Assembly (NCBI GenBank): GCA_963730405.1
Contig: CAVSRW010000001.1
Coordinates: forward strand, 248,001-312,000
Origin: Gaiellasilicea sp963730405
Lineage (GTDB): Bacteria > Actinomycetota > Thermoleophilia > Gaiellales > Gaiellaceae
Reading direction: 5' to 3'
DNA: 64,000 bases
The notes under the pieces were generated by a model. It did no database searches. It was not told where the DNA came from and saw nothing but the letters and a program-made list of their open reading frames with translations. Shown here in pieces: positions 61,366 to 64,000 of this stretch (within the stretch, counting starts at the first letter, position 1; every line of letters begins with the position of its first letter). A program made the translations under genes and the position numbers.

Positions 61366-61774
61366 TCTTCGCGCCCCAGTCCTCGGGGGCGACCTCGCGG
61401 ATCTGCGTCGCGAACATCCAGAGGTGGCCCTCGGCGTCGAAAGCGTCGTAGCGCCGGTCGCCGTACGGCATGTCCATCAGCTCCTGCCGGATCTCGGCGC
61501 CCGCCGCCTTCGCCCGGGCGTAGTGGGCGTCGACGTCGTCGACGTAGACCTGGACCTGCGCGGGGAAGCCGCCGCCGTTCCGCGGGCTGCGGTAGTCCCC
61601 TCCCGGCGCGCCCAGCATGATCGACGCGCCGCCGATCGCCATCTCGGCGTGGTTGACCGTGCCGTCCTCGCCGGCGAAACGCAGTTTCTCCTCGAACCCG
61701 AACGCCCGCGAGAGCCAGTCGAGCATCCCGCCCGCGTCCTCGTAGAGCAGGTACGGGAAGATGGTCTGAGTCAC
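61355..61774 (-). CDS. VOC-family protein 4 (PhnB/glyoxalase-like)
   Basis: A 139-aa protein: IFPYLLYEDAGGMLDWLSRAFGFEEKLR at the N-terminus is abbreviated here to FPYLLYEDA and RAFGFEE, followed by VQVYVDDVDAHYARAKAAGAEI and the end FDAEGHLWMFATQI, matching the PhnB-like branch rather than its three neighbours. GTG 61774 lies 6 nt after TAAGAT, so the mRNA is probably leaderless. Substrate is unknown. Confidence 0.8.
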   Translation of the reverse strand: MTQTIFPYLLYEDAGGMLDWLSRAFGFEEKLRFAGEDGTVNHAEMAIGGASIMLGAPGGDYRSPRNGGGFPAQVQVYVDDVDAHYARAKAAGAEIRQELMDMPYGDRRYDAFDAEGHLWMFATQIREVAPEDWGAKTAD

Positions 61775-61817
61775 GGCTCGATCTTACGCTCGGCCGTCGA
61801 TCCGAGCCTCCCTCGCC

Positions 61818-61828
61818 TTGACATGTCA
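61818..61828 (+). promoter_or_regulatory. Possible promoter/operator before the right-end ABC transporter
   Basis: TTGACATGTCA contains a -35-like TTGACA and the perfect palindrome TGACATGTCA (61819-61828). It lies 61-71 bp before the substrate-binding protein ATG. A -10 is not clear. The TGACA/TGTCA half-sites recall those before cysP, though with no spacer. Confidence 0.3.
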
Positions 61829-61888
61829 CCGGCCGAAGGTCGACACTCAGGCCCGGCGCTCCGCGCCCCGACCCGAGGAGGACACGTC

Positions 61889-62911
61889 ATGCGACGACTA
61901 GCCCTGACGATGCTTGCCACCGCGCTGTGCGCCGCGCTGGCGTCCGTGCCCGCAGGTGCACGGTCGGATGTCGTCGCCGTGGACTCGATCGACTACGCCA
62001 CGTCGTTCGGGAACTTCGGACGCGACGCGTACGTCTACGTCGCCATCGAGAAGGGCTACTTCCGGCAGGCCGAGCTCGACGTGAACGTCACGAGCGGACC
62101 CGGCTCGGTCGACAACATGAAGTTCGTCGCGGCCGGGCGGCTGGACTACGCACCGGTCGACATCGGTGCCCTCGTCGTGACGCGCGCGAACGAGAGCGTG
62201 CCGGTGAAGGTGGTCAGCGTCGTCCACCAGAACACGATGTCCGCGATCCTGTCGCTGCAGGAGTCCGGCCTGCAACGCCCGCAGGACCTCGTCGGCAAGA
62301 CGCTGGCGGACTCCCCGGCCTCGACGGTGCGGGTGCTCTTCCCGCTCTACGCGAAGAAGGCCGGGATCGATGCCTCGCGGGTGACCTGGCGTGACGCAGC
62401 ACCGCCCGCCCTGCCGGCGCTGCTGGCGTCGAAGCAGGTCGACGGGATCGGCCAGTTCGTCGTCGGCCGGCCGCTGATCGCCGCCGCCGCCGGCAAGCCC
62501 GTCACCGTGCTCCGCTACTCGGACCACCTGCCCGGCCTCCTCGGGATCGGGATCGTCGCCTCCGACGACAAGATCCGCTCGCAGCCCGGTGAGGTACGCC
62601 GCTTCGTCCGGGCAATCAACCGTGGCCTCAGATACGCCCTCGACAACCCCGCCGAGGCAGGGCGAATCCTGAAGAAGTATCAGCCGCTCGTGAACGAGGA
62701 GGTCGCGGTGCGCGAGCTGAAGACGATGAAGTTCTTCGTCGAGACTCAGGGTGCGCGCAAGTACGGCATCGGCTACATCGACGTGCAGAAGATGAAGTCG
62801 ACCACGAGCGTCGTCGCGAACGGCTTCCGGCTGCAGGGCAAGATCGGCTACCGCGACATCTACGCTCCGAACTTCGTCACCACGGCGACGTACGTGCCGC
62901 CGAAGAGGTGA
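61889..62911 (+). CDS. ABC transporter substrate-binding protein (NrtA/SsuA/TauA/THI5-like)
   Basis: A 340-aa exported binding protein: signal peptide (LALTMLATALCAALASVPAGA cut to its core LTMLATALCAALA), then YVYVAIEKGYFRQAELDVNVTSG, GRLDYAPVDIGALV, VVHQNTMSAI and a mid-domain GKTLADSPASTVR. The family binds nitrate, sulfonates, taurine or the thiamine pyrimidine; ligand is not certain. GAGGAGGA precedes ATG 61889. It heads a transporter operon whose permease runs off the window. Confidence 0.87.
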   Translation: MRRLALTMLATALCAALASVPAGARSDVVAVDSIDYATSFGNFGRDAYVYVAIEKGYFRQAELDVNVTSGPGSVDNMKFVAAGRLDYAPVDIGALVVTRANESVPVKVVSVVHQNTMSAILSLQESGLQRPQDLVGKTLADSPASTVRVLFPLYAKKAGIDASRVTWRDAAPPALPALLASKQVDGIGQFVVGRPLIAAAAGKPVTVLRYSDHLPGLLGIGIVASDDKIRSQPGEVRRFVRAINRGLRYALDNPAEAGRILKKYQPLVNEEVAVRELKTMKFFVETQGARKYGIGYIDVQKMKSTTSVVANGFRLQGKIGYRDIYAPNFVTTATYVPPKR

Positions 62912-62930
62912 GGGGGGTCGCGGCCGCGCC

Positions 62931-63704
62931 GTGATCTCGATCGCAGGCGTCTCGAAGTCGTTCCCGGCTCGCGGGCGTGGCCAGTCGACATTGCGCGCGC
63001 TCGAGCGAATCGACCTCGAGGTCGAGGAAGGGGAGCTCGTCACGCTCGTCGGCCGCTCGGGGTGCGGCAAGTCGACACTGCTGCGGATCCTGGCGGGGCT
63101 GATCCCCGCGAGCGACGGGCGCGTTTCGATCGCCGGGAACGAGGTGCGCGGGCCGAGCCGCGACGTCGCCCTCGCCTTCCAGCGGCCTGCGCTCCTGCCC
63201 TGGCGGAACGTGCTCCAGAACGTGCTGCTCCCGGTCGAGATCCTGGGCCTCGGCCGGCAGGCGCACAAGCGGAAAGCGGAGGAGCTGCTCGGGCTCGTCG
63301 GGCTGGCGGGCTTCGAGAGCAGCGCGCCCTACGAGCTCTCCGGCGGCATGCAGCAGCGCGTCGCACTCTGTCGATCCCTGATCTACGAGCCCCGCGTGCT
63401 GCTGATGGACGAGCCGTTCGCCGCCCTCGACGCGCTCACCCGCGAGGAGCTGTCGCTCGAGCTCCAGCGGATCCTGGCCGAGCGGGGCAAGACGATCGTC
63501 TTCGTCACGCATTCGATCTCGGAGGCGGTGCTGCTCGCCGACCGAGTGGTGGTCATGACGCCGCGGCCAGGGCGGATCGCCGAGATCGTTCCCGTCGAGG
63601 CGGATCGGCCCCGGTCGCTCGGCATGGCCGGCTCGGAGCAGCTCGCACACGCGAGCGCGCGCGTGCACGACCTGTTGTTCGCTCCGGACGCGGCCGCAGC
63701 ATGA
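62931..63704 (+). CDS. ABC transporter ATP-binding protein (SsuB/TauB/NrtD type)
   Basis: A 257-aa ATPase: Walker A LVGRSGCGKSTLLRILAG near residue 40, the family-typical LAFQRPALLPWRNVLQNVLLP Q-loop (cut: FQRPALLPWRNV), signature LSGGMQQRVALCRSL, Walker B LLMDEPFAALDALT and VFVTHSISEAV. This PWRNV type serves nitrate/sulfonate/taurine importers. GTG 62931 lies 20 bp after the binding protein; the stop overlaps the permease start by 4 bp. Confidence 0.92.
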   Translation: MISIAGVSKSFPARGRGQSTLRALERIDLEVEEGELVTLVGRSGCGKSTLLRILAGLIPASDGRVSIAGNEVRGPSRDVALAFQRPALLPWRNVLQNVLLPVEILGLGRQAHKRKAEELLGLVGLAGFESSAPYELSGGMQQRVALCRSLIYEPRVLLMDEPFAALDALTREELSLELQRILAERGKTIVFVTHSISEAVLLADRVVVMTPRPGRIAEIVPVEADRPRSLGMAGSEQLAHASARVHDLLFAPDAAAA

Positions 63705-64000
63705 GCACCGTCGCAGAGCCCACGCCGAGGTCGCAGCGGCGGCGTCGGCCGAACGTCCGCACCGTTGCCGGCGTCGTCCTGCCGCTGGCGACGCTTGCGC
63801 TGCTCGTCGTCGTGTGGGAGCTGGCGACGAGGATCTTCGACTGGCCGATCTGGCTCGTGCCCGGCCCGGACGACGTCTGGCGTGCGCTGGTCGAGAACCG
63901 CTCGCTCCTGCCGCGCCACTTCAGGGTGACGCTGGTGGAGACGCTCGCCGGCTTCGCGCTCGCCATCGTCGTCGGGATCCCGCTCGCGGTCGCGATCGCG
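63701..64000 (+). CDS. ABC transporter permease (SsuC/TauC/NrtB type), 5' part only
   Basis: One hundred codons are in the window. After a basic N-terminus (PTPRSQRRRRPN), the first membrane segment is GVVLPLATLALLVVVWELA, followed by VPGPDDVWRALVENRSLLPRHFRVTL cut to PGPDDVWRAL and LVETLAGFALAIVVGIPLA, the pattern of the BPD-type permease of sulfonate/nitrate importers. The EAA loop would lie beyond the edge. Confidence 0.88.
   Translation, partial: MSTVAEPTPRSQRRRRPNVRTVAGVVLPLATLALLVVVWELATRIFDWPIWLVPGPDDVWRALVENRSLLPRHFRVTLVETLAGFALAIVVGIPLAVAIA

Noticed and set aside
61025..62911. Longer start for the right-end binding protein (628 codons)
   Set aside because: The upstream part runs through VOC 3 and VOC 4 in the wrong frame; a signal peptide and GAGGAGGA site fix the start at 61889.

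Overview
The window is GC-rich, densely coded bacterial chromosome with no phage or insertion-sequence genes. Actinobacterial traits are an ECF42-type sigma factor with two DGPF/YCII partners, a Zur box, a DUF6458-like protein, many GTG starts and short or absent leaders, and a caa3 oxidase of A2 type. I infer a deep-branching actinobacterium, most likely Thermoleophilia (Gaiellales/Solirubrobacterales-like); there is no rRNA here to prove it. Genes are packed in operons with 1-14 bp overlaps. Six convergent gene pairs share one CTAG as both stop codons.

Layout. 1-746: partial type II NADH dehydrogenase (-). 849-4471: sulfate ABC importer cysP-cysT-cysW-cysA, with the same 29-bp promoter/operator-like element before cysP and before cysT. 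4468-7779 (-): operon YCII-YCII-ECF42 sigma-homocysteine methyltransferase-Rrf2 regulator, behind a promoter matching the reported ECF42 consensus. 7868-10105: MrfA-like helicase. 10125-13120: TPP riboswitch and thiD-thiM-thiE-thiL. 13125-14185: thioredoxin and a dolichol-phosphate-mannose-synthase-like transferase. 14175-17703: PolX, 2'-5' RNA ligase-like protein, PLP decarboxylase. 17700-19831: HxlR regulator, palindromic operators and an MFS exporter. 19828-21691: trehalose phosphatase, two half-size TauE/SafE proteins, a hypothetical. 21704-22851: ZIP zinc transporter, Zur and a Zur box. 22898-27692: M23 peptidase, a small membrane protein, Lon and Hsp20. 27732-31525: small membrane protein, MMPL transporter, frameshifted glycosidase, small membrane protein. 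31563-35084: dTDP-rhamnose genes rmlA, C, D, B with an SRPBCC gene. 35081-39808: Ser/Thr kinase, SpoIID-like protein, subtilisin-like protease. 39837-42707 (-): UDP-sugar dehydrogenase, oxidoreductase and hexapeptide acyltransferase. 42797-46140: tRNA-Lys(CTT), a large sensor histidine kinase, and around it an 80-bp hairpin repeat (tandem copies upstream, one inverted copy downstream). 46477-52275: caa3 oxidase subunits II-I-III interleaved with three copies of a USP-like domain, plus a di-heme cytochrome c. 52276-55822 (-): STAS protein, TPR membrane protein, amidohydrolase, TatC, TatA. 55875-61774: SDR, then sufC-sufB-VOC-VOC-sufD-VOC and a convergent VOC. 61889-64000: substrate-binding protein, ATPase and partial permease of a NrtA/SsuA/TauA-type importer.

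How the parts fit. Sulfur runs through several loci: sulfate import, homocysteine methylation with a cysteine-free (CymR-like) Rrf2 regulator, Suf Fe-S assembly, and a possible sulfonate-type importer at the right edge. Cell-surface sugar synthesis and aerobic respiration are the other blocks.

Caution on quality. Seven single-base frameshifts break five otherwise intact genes (glycosidase, SpoIID, histidine kinase, SufD and two VOC genes make six loci in all). They look more like indel errors in the assembly than gene decay. Their positions are given in the entries.
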